Origin: Osmia lignaria lignaria
Taxonomy: Eukaryota; Arthropoda; Insecta; Hymenoptera; Megachilidae
DNA: 64,000 nt
Direction of reading: 5' to 3'
NCBI RefSeq assembly: GCF_051020975.1
Contig: NC_135046.1
Span: forward strand, 1,178,001-1,242,000
Notes under the pieces: generated by a model
The model's database searches: none
What the model was told of the DNA's origin: nothing
Seen by the model: the letters and a program-made list of their open reading frames with translations, nothing else
Position numbers and translations under genes: made by a program
Shown here: in pieces, positions 47,801-53,060 of the stretch
How the letters are laid out: each line of letters opens with the position of its first letter
Numbering within the stretch: the stretch's first letter is position 1

Positions 47801-48907
47801 ATTTAAGATCTGATCCAATATAATTTTTTTTTTTAATATCTTATATTTTGTAATATATATTATCATTTAAACAGTTAAACTTCCAGAATTCTAAAATCCC
47901 AAAATTAAAAAATTCGAATATTCTAAATTTTAAGATTCTAAAATGCTGAAATAACAGAGTTCCAGAATTCCAGAACACAAAAATTCTAAAATTCTAAAAT
48001 TCCACTTTAATATCTCACAAAACATAAGGTATAACAAATCAAACTACATTGACCTAAACAGACTCCATGAATCGAATAAATTTTATTTCGAACGTTTTTC
48101 ATTAAATTATTTGTGATGGTTATACCTACTAATATTGTGATACATACCTGTAGAATTAAAAAGCGATTGTGATCCAGATCTACACCATAAGATCGCAAAA
48201 GCCTCCCAATTTCTTTGAACTGTACTTTCTTTTCATTAAGTTCATAATATGAAGAATTATCTTTAAATGCTGTTCTGGATATAACAAACTCACTATTTGG
48301 AACAATATCATAATCCATCCCAGGCTAAACAAAATCATTATTTTATCAAATTTGATATAGATAAATTTAGTACTATACATACCTTATCAATTATTTGTTG
48401 GAAATGTACAGACACTGTACACCTATTGATATTTTGTTTTTCGCTTGAATTATGGATCAAAACTGAGATTTTTTTGGACCGAATCTTAGAAGCTCTATAT
48501 CCAAATACAAATAACATAGAGTCTATGACATTACTTTTTCCACTACCATTTGGCCCAACAATGGCTGAAAAGCACTATAAAGAGGAAAAGATTGAATTCA
48601 GAAAGTAGATTTAATATTTTTAAGAAACATGAATATTTACCTTGTGAAAAGGACCGATAATCTGTGTGCCACCATAACTTTTGAAATTTTCATTGACAAT
48701 CTTAGTTATCATGAGTCGAGGACCACTTATATCAGCCACACTGATAGTTTTCAAAGGAGGTGGTATGTATATCTCTTCATCCACTCTAATTCCCCCTTGT
48801 TCGTCAGTTATTGGTGCATCAGACTGAAAAACATCTTCAACTTCTATCTCCATAGAAGTTCGACCTTTTTCAGAAGAATTTTTACTATCCTCATTCTCTT
48901 CAGCCAT
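8874..48907 (-). CDS. SMC4: Structural maintenance of chromosomes protein 4 (condensin SMC4)
   Basis: Core ATPase of condensin, which with SMC2 compacts chromosomes. Exons, in transcript order: 48907-48641, 48574-48383, 48324-48148, 47681-47389, 46848-46569, 45123-44527, 23988-21821, 9003-8874. All junctions have GT/AG and the phases agree, giving 1,367 residues (human 1,288). The N-terminus is acidic. Walker A GPNGSGKS sits near residues 96-103 in exon 2. Long coiled coils lie in exons 4-6. The hinge starts at the exon 6/7 join (GRIPGVFGRL then GDLGAIDAKYDV, residue 603). Exon 7 carries the second coil, the signature LSGGEK (about 1174) and Walker B with MDEID (about 1200). The last exon ends in a basic PARKKRKI. 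Start: MAEENED at 48907 is preferred; an in-frame ATG five codons upstream (48922) is possible. Introns 6 and 7 are 20.5 and 12.8 kb and full of transposons, while the rest are short and AT-rich. Confidence 0.95.
9230..9565 (-). repeat. Repeat family E, copy 1 (inverted partner at 13070-13340)
   Basis: Reads as the reverse complement of 13070-13340: both contain CAACTTTTTCCT, the motif GCCGAGCAGCGG or its relative, and ACGGCGACCGATG-type ends. The two arms face each other across 3.5 kb. A related sequence forms a tighter palindrome at 52150-53060. Non-coding. The arrangement could be one element with long terminal repeats or two independent insertions. Confidence 0.6.
9701..9960. mobile_element. 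Possible pogo-like MITE fragment
   Basis: ACAGTAATGCTTCGAAATAAGCAA is followed about 35 bp later by the inverted TTGCTTATTTCGAAGC, the same end layout as the pogo-like units at 13541 and 25543. A further TTTATTTCGAAAC lies near 9913. Short TAACC and TTAGG runs flank it (9625-9680). No coding sequence. Assignment rests only on the CAGT start and the end architecture. Confidence 0.4.
10025..10105. repeat. Strong hairpin
   Basis: AGCCCAGGAGGTCAAGTCG-CCGGACCCAA pairs with TTGGGTCC-GACGACTTGACCTGGGCT, leaving a loop of about 22 bases. It has two mismatches or bulges. It may be the core of a MITE or a structured RNA; no ends were recognised. Confidence 0.6.
10173..11565. repeat. Inverted repeat pair with inner palindrome
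   Basis: 10173-10330 (TGGCATAGTTGCC ... GACATAGAAAAG) is inverted at about 11420-11565. Inside, 10390-10480 is inverted at about 10730-10835 (shared CATAACGTA and AAGACTTATAGGAAT). A remnant of MITE family D lies at 10363-10395. The nested symmetry suggests one long-TIR element or successive insertions. No gene. Confidence 0.5.
11808..12002. mobile_element. Small TIR element, about 195 bp
   Basis: AGGGTGGTCTGGT near 11808 is matched by ACCAGACCACCCT ending near 12001, giving a 13-bp perfect inverted repeat about 195 bp apart. The surrounding 11575-12680 has no other recognisable feature apart from AT-rich sequence. No target-site duplication was confirmed. Confidence 0.45.
12682..12848. repeat. 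Repeat family F, copy 1 (direct copy at 26487-26660)
   Basis: About 165 bp, from TTGGCCAAAAACCTCGCAAT to ATCCGGCTATACCCTTTA, is nearly identical to 26487-26660 in SMC4 intron 6. Both copies carry an open minus-strand frame, but it is short and has no recognisable motif. Class unknown. Confidence 0.75.
13541..14165. mobile_element. Pogo-like non-autonomous element G, copy 1
   Basis: Begins CAGTAAAACCTGGATAAGTG, with an inverted partner GGTTGCATTTATCC about 40 bp in; CAGT starts are typical of pogo/Tigger ends. It then matches 25543-26000 closely, including AAACTTTTTTATTTTTGACTT. Its interior has two degraded copies of the 43-bp unit that is tandemly amplified in copy 2. A short stretch of ATGCAACATGCAAC follows at 14055-14080. 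Confidence 0.65.
14220..15165 (+). repeat. GC-rich repeat remnant, unclassified
   Basis: Strikingly GC-rich against its AT-rich neighbours. Between 14671 and 14800 there is a diverged direct duplication with a period of about 62 bp, built on CCCGG, TCCGGCCGTGTA and GACCCGCG. Open frames run in several directions but match nothing I recognise and overlap each other, as expected in GC-rich non-coding DNA. A leader or LTR part of a retroelement is possible. Confidence 0.45.
15166..16140. mobile_element. Repeat family C fold-back element
   Basis: The ends are about 155-bp inverted repeats: 15166-15335, starting AACAAAAAACAAATCCGACTTCG, against 15960-16140. Family C copy 1 (915-1260) corresponds to the right arm. 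The middle contains a separate 354-bp palindromic MITE. No coding region. Confidence 0.65.
15451..15804. mobile_element. 354-bp palindromic MITE
   Basis: Ends CTATACTGCAGTTCAC and the complement. The inverted arms run about 120 bp (with GAAGCAAGCTGTA near the inner ends) around a loop of about 130 bp. It is nested inside the family C element. No coding capacity; superfamily not assigned. Confidence 0.7.
16225..17945. repeat. Tandem array of about 135-153-bp units, interrupted
   Basis: Diverged units share 'TTTTTGCAAGTGAGATCATCG', 'CCTACTAAATATGAAAGG' and 'TACATTCCTTGCAG', or a later variant with 'GACCAATCGGGA' (17708 and 17861, 153 bp apart). At least four units lie at 17433-17945. The part left of 16299 is the left half of one unit, cut by a palindromic element. 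An A-rich run follows at 17945-17985. Confidence 0.65.
16299..17432. mobile_element. 1.13-kb palindromic element, Tc1/mariner-like ends
   Basis: The two halves are inverted copies of each other for about 500 bp; the right end, read inward, is TACAGGGTGTCAGGCGACTA and the left end is TATAGAGTGTCACGCGACTA. It is inserted within one unit of a tandem array, and the neighbouring unit (near 17550-17590) shows the uninterrupted sequence, consistent with TA duplication. No transposase. A related half lies at 44100-44250. Confidence 0.7.
18035..18420 (-). mobile_element. Pogo-like element G, copy 3 (one arm)
   Basis: Matches the right part of copy 2 (26220-26460): GGTGTCAATTCTATGTTG, then TGCGTTAGTAAAAGTTTCATT and ACACCGATATTACG. 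The CAGT end and the minisatellite are absent. Right of it, to 18636, only AT-rich sequence with a short AACCTAACCT run is seen. Confidence 0.6.
18640..18657 (+). repeat. Short (TTAGG) array
   Basis: Three and a half perfect TTAGG units. TTAGG is the usual arthropod telomere repeat. Eighteen bases inside an intron are an interstitial or target-derived array, not a telomere. The LINE tail at 18658 begins directly after it. Confidence 0.8.
18658..19514 (+). mobile_element. R1/TRAS-like LINE 3' fragment beside TTAGG
   Basis: A 5'-truncated copy. An open frame from 18658 to the TGA at 19030-19032 gives about 124 residues (WPVIKEWRDRGFG ... CGEGRDSAQHTLEHCP ... FS). The C..H..C arrangement after the RT domain is typical of R1-clade ORF2 tails. 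A GC-rich 3' UTR runs to a 12-A tail at 19503-19514, followed immediately by GGTTAC. So TTAGG-type sequence flanks both ends, as expected for a telomere-repeat-targeted LINE. The GC content differs sharply from the surroundings. No endonuclease or RT core is present. Confidence 0.7.
19629..19903. mobile_element. Harbinger-like MITE, TTA duplication
   Basis: 275 bp with ends AGCTGGGCACAGACGAGCGC and a matching inverted end (GCGCGTTCGTCTGTACCCAGCT), flanked by TTA at 19626-19628 and 19904-19906. A three-base TTA/TAA duplication is usual for PIF/Harbinger. It encodes nothing recognisable. Confidence 0.65.
19934..20960. mobile_element. 1.03-kb TIR element with 34-bp perfect ends
   Basis: CACAGTGGGACAAAACGG at the left is repeated inverted at the right for 34 bp, up to GATCAAAA. 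CGGCG stands directly outside both ends (19929-19933, 20961-20965), a likely duplication of at least five bases. The interior is AT-rich without a transposase frame. Superfamily not assigned; a longer duplication should be looked for. Confidence 0.65.
21274..21696. mobile_element. Fold-back element containing MITE family D copy 2
   Basis: The outer ends TACAGAGTCTACCAT and the complement of TACAGGGTCTACCAT start arms sharing ATCTCGCAACCCATG and AAAATGGCAACAGCGC. Inside, 21381-21553 is a family D hairpin (AACACATATTCACGCCG with its partner). The whole unit lies about 125 bp below the end of SMC4 exon 7. Confidence 0.7.
25077..25294. repeat. 72-bp tandem triplication
   Basis: Three units start ATTACTTTTCTTATAATTATT at 25077, 25149 and 25221. 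The first two are practically identical and the third has a few changes near its end. Recent local duplication in AT-rich intron sequence. Confidence 0.9.
25543..26460. mobile_element. Pogo-like element G, copy 2 (most complete)
   Basis: Starts CAGTAAAACCTGGATAAATG with the inner partner GGTTGCATTTATCC. Sub-terminal arms about 25680-25815 and 26300-26430 are inverted (GTGACTAATACTAATT, CTTTTTTATTTTT). The loop holds a minisatellite (25925-26220). No transposase. Other copies are at 13541-14165, 18035-18420 and 53930-54180. Confidence 0.65.
25925..26220. repeat. 43-bp minisatellite inside element G
   Basis: About seven units of 42-45 bp. The first four read ATTTATCC(A)AGCGAGGTGTCGATTC and the next three read GTATTCAGCC...CCGATTCTGTGTC. 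The units resemble the element's own GGTTGCATTTATCCAAGCGAGG end sequence, so the array appears to have grown from that end. Open frames cross it but shift, so it is not coding. Confidence 0.8.
26487..26660. repeat. Repeat family F, copy 2
   Basis: Direct copy of 12682-12848 with a few substitutions (for example GAGTGG for GACTAG, and GGAATGAGCC for CGAATGAGCC). It directly follows the right part of pogo-like element G. Confidence 0.75.
28830..29615. mobile_element. Fold-back element with about 240-bp inverted arms
   Basis: The left arm (28830-29078) and right arm (29372-29612) are inverted copies with about 90% identity by eye; shared blocks include ATATCCATTACGTGAT, GCTCCTATACGTACA and CTATACGTCTGTATGAAC at the inner edge. 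The 290-bp middle has GCCGCGGCGAGG and no gene. It splits the endonuclease region of the old LINE. Right of it, 29640-29890 holds a GC-rich piece, a nine-base C run and short TCGTAGTTTTG-like repeats. Confidence 0.75.
30565..31830 (+). mobile_element. Tc1-like insertion with one small ORF
   Basis: The left end has CCATAAGTCACTGGACACTC, closely related to AAAAATAAGTGGACACTG at 46005; the right end, read inward, has GTAAAATAGGTGGACAAAATT. These are Tc1-type ends. The unit separates two fragments of the old LINE. Inside is a 124-codon frame at 31000-31374 and then AT-rich sequence. No DDE transposase motif was found, so the class call rests on the ends. Confidence 0.5.
31000..31374 (+). CDS. Unrecognised 124-residue ORF in a Tc1-like element
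   Basis: An open frame whose middle, LLPIGQLSEEVQESRHKEIK, has the look of a conserved charged helix, followed by a Lys/Arg/Ser-rich stretch and a phrase LISSDPYISSFRPLP. From memory this resembles the C-terminal part of uncharacterised transposon-associated proteins common in insect genomes; I cannot name a domain. The start may not be real, since a 5' truncation is likely. It is the only long frame in the insertion. Treat it as a probable mobile-element remnant rather than a host gene. Confidence 0.35.
   Translation: MYVRLYDWYPMPITIHKILIRGPTVIFSLLLPIGQLSEEVQESRHKEIKRSREGFSRKTSKADTNTDILHNLLISSDPYISSFRPLPDKKSYITRDIYVLLSDRTTDLISDQANDSNNNYLDYN
32103..32189 (+). ncRNA. tRNA-like Pol III module in the left inverted repeat
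   Basis: TGGCTGAAGTGG fits the tRNA A-box consensus and GGTTCGAATCC fits the B box, 43 bases apart as in a tRNA gene. A run of seven T follows at 32183-32189, a usable Pol III terminator. The acceptor stem does not pair, so it is not a functional tRNA. Transcription is inference. Confidence 0.55.
32590..32667 (-). ncRNA. tRNA-like Pol III module in the right inverted repeat
   Basis: The inverted counterpart of 32103-32189, more diverged: the B box reads GGTTTGAATCC and the A-box region GGTGAAGCGG. It points inward on the minus strand and runs into T-rich sequence below 32590. The 5' neighbour is the target duplication of the inserted LINE. Confidence 0.45.
32958..34406 (+). CDS. Jockey LINE ORF1 (Gag-like RNA-binding protein)
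   Basis: 482 codons from the ATG at 32958 (MDNQIFKRK); an in-frame ATG at 32910 would add 16 basic residues. The C-terminal half has consecutive zinc knuckles: CQRVGHSSANC, then CVKCADSHEPGQC, then CANCKGLGHPASFKGC, the arrangement of Jockey Gag proteins, with a conserved domain preceding them. A helical tail with DSKLNILNKK follows. The product would package element RNA. The stop codon is followed two bases later by the ORF2 ATG (34409), so translation of ORF2 probably depends on reinitiation. Unbroken, hence relatively recent. Confidence 0.85.
   Translation: MDNQIFKRKTDSADPDFAKYTSVKKAFKEFDKVSNSFSLEKFFERSRGAPQPNLSIARPSRPASAILDASPSTASAPSRDPNFERPRKTVKKPTTKMATTDSNIAIDNRFEALSDTMSVAEGVPDVRPDAYRKSPSPSKARPPPIHTANTGIKQLITTMAANNLGKSAYRLKQSEPGYVTVFTDSLESYKGAVNILKENNFEFFSYTPKELKPKTLVLKGIRGDFGEEDLLLELKSLNLPNLEVMKVKKLSFNGNSTHNFHFLVQISKDSDQKALTNVKTLLYQRVRWEKLRKAAIFQYKKCQRVGHSSANCHLKFRCVKCADSHEPGQCSLNQEAAKEELRCANCKGLGHPASFKGCPYLKMTTEMRKKAKQARENRRYIQIEKISRYVNPEISFVNAVKKQHIVAADDQNPHAGGPTNTHHLTSGNRNNSTTQPSSNLEELLNNFKEAVLGAIDSKLNILNKKISENARRIDYLMTQLLD
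34409..37798 (+). pseudogene. Jockey LINE ORF2: endonuclease and reverse transcriptase (frameshifted)
   Basis: The endonuclease begins at 34409 with ICAINVNSIRTNK, LLSETKI and ILAGDFNARH, and its late SDHNAILL is at about 35140. The RT has KPPSDPSSYRPISLT, LIDMEKAFDSVW and the catalytic FVDD at 36763-36774, then LGINLDY and the C-terminal thumb region (RSCLRACLGSYRS). The frame changes near 35240, across the C run at 35500-35527, and near 37214 (AAPFGG should continue as WWNTGPS). Between those points each part is open, so it is only lightly damaged. It ends with an Arg-rich tail and TGA at 37796-37798. Confidence 0.85.
35500..35527. repeat. 28-base C homopolymer in ORF2
   Basis: An uninterrupted run of 28 C inside an otherwise coding LINE ORF2. 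The protein alignment resumes in another frame immediately after it (DLGLSQAIKN). Such a run may be a true expansion or a sequencing/assembly artefact. Confidence 0.9.
38540..38928. mobile_element. Unclassified insertion in the old LINE
   Basis: About 390 bp between two parts of the same RT region (ILQIY and CYFPTQWKIAKT). It is GT- and GA-rich, with no clear inverted ends, and has the duplicate phrase CATTTTACGTGTTTA at 38810-38840. Class unknown. Confidence 0.45.
40491..40626 (-). pseudogene. SMC4: Stray fragment of SMC4 exon 7
   Basis: On the minus strand it reads IPNMQLIHEYREKNEWYLKCTAELEKK, against IPNMQLIHEYREKDELYLKRAAELEK of the real SMC4 exon 7 (22490-22625). Nucleotide similarity runs from about TTACGCTCAGCTG to CCTCTTGTTCA, including a T run expanded from about 6 to over 16. 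It lies inside SMC4 intron 6 in gene orientation, between the 3' end of the old LINE and the Tc5-like element. Too short to splice in as a functional exon; a duplicated scrap, mechanism unknown. Confidence 0.8.
41006..41079 (+). ncRNA. tRNA-like module in the left arm of the Tc5-like element
   Basis: GCGGTTAGCTCCGCGGTAAAACGCTCGACTTGTAATC follows tRNA D-arm and anticodon-arm layout, with CTTGTAA as a seven-base loop (threonine-like TGT). The A box has one mismatch. The B-box position reads GGTTCCCAAT and is degraded. A run of 12 T follows at 41068-41079. Points inward. Confidence 0.45.
41343..42781 (-). pseudogene. Tc5-like DDD transposase, frameshifted
   Basis: Would cut and rejoin the element ends. 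Reading down from 42781: an acidic Glu/Asp/Ser-rich N-terminal half, then YKEFNASSRWIHNFKTRH, a Tc5/CENP-B-type helix-turn-helix, then the first catalytic Asp in VINTDQTGVEYF, a second in LYITDSWAGQTN, and a third in CQPCDIYFYRQ (Asp codon 41427-41429). The frame changes near 42150 (overlapping frames) and again near 41492, just after YEQFKD, where a stop precedes the third Asp motif. Open to the stop at 41343-41345 afterwards. Without a promoter or intron evidence it is called a pseudogene, but only two frame errors separate it from a full reading. Confidence 0.75.
43102..43176 (-). ncRNA. tRNA-like module in the right arm of the Tc5-like element
   Basis: Inverted counterpart of 41006-41079. 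It differs where the left arm has GCGGTAAAACGCTCGACTTGTAATC: here CTTGTAATC is doubled and the D-loop part is lost. The T run is kept (below 43121, reading the minus strand). Points inward. Confidence 0.4.
43590..44283. mobile_element. Mariner-like non-autonomous element
   Basis: The left edge is TATAGGGTGGCCCAAAAGGAAC and the right edge, read inward, is TACAATGTGTCCCGGAACTCACG, a mariner-type layout. The right part (44100-44250) resembles an arm of the palindrome at 16299-17432 (TTTTGGTAAAGGAAAAAATTGTTCAGAATC). No transposase frame. Confidence 0.5.
45975..46320 (+). mobile_element. Tc1-like fragment in SMC4 intron 5
   Basis: CATAGTTGAGGACAAAAATAAGTGGACACTG is a Tc1-type end. The following 250 bp match 30585-30900 (AAATTGGACCAAATGACTTGAGG, AAAAAATTACAATTTG). 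No ORF. The intron between exons 5 and 6 also has a TGGACACCCTGTATA mariner-like scrap near 45460 and GAAATTTTG-type low-complexity runs. Confidence 0.55.
46849..47388. repeat. SMC4 intron 4 with GAAATTTT cryptic repeats
   Basis: From about 47035 to 47305 the sequence is a long string of variants of GAATTT, GAAATTTTG and TTCGGAATTC. The same flavour recurs in intron 3 (47880-48003), near 45180-45300 and at 24410-24545. Low-complexity intron filling, non-coding. Confidence 0.65.
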
Positions 48908-49372
48908 TCTATCAATCAACATATATATCTTTCATGAAATTTATAAATTTATGTAAAATTAGTTTGAGGTTAGAAACATACTAATATTTCATACAACAAT
49001 GTGGTTTGTGATTTTTTAATGGTCATTATAAATTAATATATCTTATGTAAATTATTGTCACGAATCGAATACTAATTAATAACTTCTTAAATAACAGAAC
49101 TTAATGAGAAATAATAAGTTATAATATTCTCCCGCCTACACATTTCTCTTTCATATTACCAAAGTAATCATAACTATATTCCTTATATAACTTTGATGTA
49201 GGTACGTACACGTACGTTTTATTATTATTTCATTAGTGAAATTGTTTTAAAATATTACCTTTTGCAACATTTGGTTTATTGTGTCCCAAACAAGATAGCG
49301 GAAGAACGCTGAAGATTCAAATTTGAAATATATTTAACGTACGCACGCGATACCGCCAACCGCTGCTATATA
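48908..49372. promoter_or_regulatory. Region upstream of SMC4
   Basis: This should hold the SMC4 promoter and 5' UTR on the minus strand. It is AT-rich with one short GC-rich patch near 49290-49370 (GCACGCGATACCGCC). No TATA box or recognised binding site could be assigned with confidence. Beyond 49373 lies repeat DNA. Confidence 0.4.
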
Positions 49373-51800
49373 GGGACTTTTTGGTAGAAAAATGTTATAG
49401 TGTTGTACATAACGTGAAACGTTATCACGTGAATATGTTTAGAGTGGTGTGGCGACACTGCCATGGGGATATTTATCGATAGTCTATTGTATCGATATGT
49501 CTTGAATGTTCTTCGAGGACCTTTGTATCGATGGTCATAAATTAAGAGCGAAAATCGTCTGTGCGTACGTTTATATAAATAGTCAAAGAGTAAATTGTAA
49601 ACCCCTCGACGTGGGTGATCGAGCTGAGAGAAGGCCGGAAATCTAGAGAATGGAATAGTTTCACTTCGAAAGTTCCTAAAAGACCAATTTATGATAGACC
49701 ATAGCCAATTCGTTGTTTTCGACCAAGTCACGAACGGTCCTTAAAAACTACGAAGTCTTTTTCGATATCCTGTCTATTCGTGCACTCTGAGAGGGTCGTA
49801 AATTTCCTCAAGAGTTGCTTTGGCAAGTACAAGGTCTTGTCGTTTCCTAATTTCTCTGGGTCCCACGCTTTCTCTAGCGTCTTGGCGGAGCGCCTCCATT
49901 TCCACGCGCCTGAGGGTGGACTACAGCCAGGAGAAGGGGCCCACACGAGACGGGGTGGACTCCTCCACCATTGGACGAGGGATGATCCTGAGGGAGGATC
50001 CAGGATCCACCAAGGAAGGGGCATCGACCGACAACGCGCGAAGATCTCCTCCGCCAAGCGCAGAATCGTTAGAATGATTTTGTCGCTCGATTTAGACAAG
50101 TCGTTCTCACGCAGCAATTTAAAGCATTGTAAACACAAAGTTAAAGATCAGCCTTAAATTGAACTCTAAATATTAAAGTACAGTAAACAGGAATAACAGT
50201 TTATATTTTTCATTTCCGCGCCTTGCGAGCGGAGCGCCTCCGCGCTCCACGGATTATCATATGTACAATATCAATCATAGTGTCCGTTCGTCTAGTGAAA
50301 AAGCACTAAAGGGGAAGGTGCCCCTACCACCGGGTCACGCGCGAGCGCGCAGCCATTATGTCTTGTTCGCATGAGAAATACCTTTGTATTTCAGGAGAAA
50401 AGAAATTTTTTCAAATAAATGCTTAATCGGAGGAGTGAGGCGGTTCATTCCTTAATGAGTAAAATATATAATCAGCACCATTAAAAACTCGGTTGTCGAA
50501 ATAATGAATTGCGTCGAGCCTCGGACAGCGAAGGTGGCTCCCTCCGCTCTATAAGATGGTGCACGAAACTGCGAACGCAGACCGTGATTCCATACTGAAC
50601 CGGAAGTTGCATAAGAGCCTCTTTCTCGCACTGTAACTTCTGTCCTTGTTTAGCCCCATTTCACTCCGACTCAAGGCTCGTCAAATGCCATCCTTGTCGT
50701 TTCCCTTACGTCAAGATAGCGCGAAACTGCCCCTGGTTCGAATGCGATTTGGGAAACAAGGTAATTAGAGGCTTTTGGAAACAATCCTTGTTACGTTTAT
50801 AACTTTTTGTAATTGTTTAAACAATTTTTTGTCGAGGCATAAAATATACTATACCTTAAGGTGAATAACTGTTGCTTCTAAGGTCTTTTGATACCTCTAA
50901 CGATTTCGGAGAAAAAGGAAAAAACGAAAAACGAATAAGATGAAACTGTTTCATTTTACTCGCTGTTATTCAATGCTTGCATTTACTCCTGTGTTAAAGA
51001 AACTGATATAAGAAAGAAGAAGATCTCCCATTAAGTTACTCGTATTTGCATTTTGTAAAGAGGATTGTTCCCAAAAGCCTCTAATTACCTTCTTTCCCAA
51101 ACTCTGAGCTATTATGAAATTTGAAACACCAGAAGTATCGCACATGGCTAAAAAGTAATCGAGGCATTCGAACGAGAGGCGGTTTCGCGCTATCTCGACA
51201 TAAGCGAAACGACAAGGATGACATTCGACGAGCCTGGAGTCGGAGTGAAATGGGGCTAAACAAGGACAGAAGTTACAGTGCGAGAGAGAGGCTCTTATGC
51301 AGCTTCCGGTTCGGTATGGAATCACGGTCTGCGTTCGCAGTTTCGTGCACCATCCTATAGGGCGGAGGGAGCCACCTTCGCCGTCCGAGGCTCGACGCAA
51401 TTAATTATTTCGACAAGCGAGTTTTTAATTGTGCTGGTTATATATTTTACTCGTTGAAGAATGAACCGCCTCACTCCTCCGATTAAGCATTTATTTGAAA
51501 AAATTTCTTTTCTCCTGAAATACAAAGGTATTTCTCATGCGAACGAGACATAATGGCTGCGCGCTCGCGCGTGACCCGGTGGTAGGGGCACCTTCCCCTT
51601 TAGTGCTTTTTCACTAGACGAACGAACACTATGATTGATATTGTACCTACGCCTTTAATTCCCCAAATATCCCTATCTTCCGCGAACGGACACGCAACAG
51701 TGTTGTTGCGTGCGCCGTTCCAGGTTATAGGGATTTTAGGACGTGAATAAGGTGCCTGTGGAGCGCTGAAGCGCTCTGCCGTGTTGCGAACCTCGCCTGT
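49373..51800. repeat. Repeat family A, copy 2, split by a palindrome
   Basis: 49666-50261 plus 51644-51710 corresponds to copy 1 (1-921). The extra left part, 49373-49665, includes TATCGAT motifs and TTTATATAAATAG, and the sequence from 51710 to 51800 (GGTGCCTGTGGAGCGCTGAAGCG) recurs at 63932-63960. A minus-strand frame of 136 codons at 49728-50138 is partly open in copy 1 but shifts there, so it is not called a gene. Confidence 0.65.
50262..51643. mobile_element. 1.38-kb palindrome, TA target
   Basis: The arms 50266-50790 and about 51060-51643 are inverted copies with over 90% identity by eye, separated by about 270 bp. The ends are CAATATCAATCATAGTGT and its complement. TA stands at 50260-50261 and 51644-51645. 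Copy 1 of the host repeat reads TTATCATACCTACG (858-859 is the TA), the empty site. No transposase. Confidence 0.8.
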
Positions 51801-52149
51801 GTGCATGAATGTATCAATCGATTACGATAGCGATTTTCAACCCATATGTCAAGAGATCATTATTTCTATCATTAATTTTTGTTGCTATTACTTTTTTTTT
51901 TTGGTAAAACTGCAGAATAAATACGTCCTTCCCGATTTCCGGATATGATATTCTATTTTTTTTTTGAACAATATCAACGGCCAAGAGTGGTTACTAATAC
52001 AGTTTTCCAGGTATAAATGGGGTCATTACGAGGTCTGCTGGTATTGCTTTGAGACTGTTTGAGACCAACGGGATAGATAACCGGCCATATTAGCGGACAA
52101 CTCGCCTACCTGAAACAGGGGTACACCGCGTCCTTTTCCAGCTCATTGT

Positions 52150-53060
52150 GATGTCAATTTTCATTTCTCGTCACCGATGGTGACGTCAAAAAGTGATCGA
52201 TTTAGTATGTAATGACTGAAAATCGATTTTTTCAACAACTTTTTCTTATACATATAAAGAGCGGTCTCGTTTAGTTTCCGAGATGTTCGCAGAAAGCTGC
52301 CGATACAGATGCATTGAATTCTACCTATAGTTGTTCGTTTCTGACAGCATACATACGCGTCAGATTGGTTGCCACTTACCTTCCCTTTAGAAACGAGGGT
52401 CGAGCAGGAGTAAAGGTTCCGTTCACAACTACATATACCAGACTCCAAGAAATGTCTATTCAAACTTAATTACAAGTAAATGTTATTGATGTAATAAGTC
52501 AGGTTAGGGTATATATTTACATCCGGCCGTCGTAAGGCGGTCGGCAACACTTTTATTTAAATAATATATAATACGCATTTTTAATCGCTTTTGTTCATTG
52601 CTTAGAATTTCTTTTTATACTTCTTTTTAATTTATTATTATTTCAGAAAAACATTGCCGGCCGCTTTACGGCAGCCGAATTTAAATATATAGCCTTTCCT
52701 AACCCATCACATCAATGATATTCATTTCTAATTGAATTGGACTGCACATTTCTTGAAGTCTGGTATATGCAGTTATGAACGGAGCCTTTACGTTCGCCGA
52801 CCCTCGTTTCTGAACAGAAGACAAATGGCCAGCGGATGACAACCAACACTTATGCATGTGCTGTCGCAGGCGCACATCTATAGGCAGAATTCAATATGTT
52901 ATAACTAATGTGTTTCGTAAATATTTCGGAAACTAAGCGAGACCGTCGCTTATATGTTCTGGAAAAAATGATTCAAAATATTGGTTGCTATAAAATATCT
53001 AAAAATCATCAAAATCAGCGAGGAGGTAATTATTCTACACTTAGGCCGAAGTTATGAATA
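52150..53060. mobile_element. Repeat family E palindrome
   Basis: The left part (CAACTTTTTCTTATACATATAAAG, GTTTCCGAGATGTTCG, GACCAACC-like middle) is inverted on the right (GAACGGAGCC, CCGACCCTCGTTTC, AAACTAAGCGAGACCG). The centre near 52520-52680 holds CCGGCCGTCGTAAGGCGG against GCCGGCCGCTTTACGGC. Related to the arms at 9230-9565 and 13070-13340. 53060-53930 shows nothing recognisable. Confidence 0.6.

Noticed and set aside
49728..50138. 136-codon minus-strand ORF and overlapping plus-strand ORFs in repeat family A
   Set aside because: Copy 1 (1-921) breaks these frames by indels and an insertion, and no motif is recognisable on either strand.
50966..51400. 144-codon minus-strand ORF in the 1.38-kb palindrome
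   Set aside because: The inverted partner arm has the same sequence without an open frame of that length, and no domain is visible.
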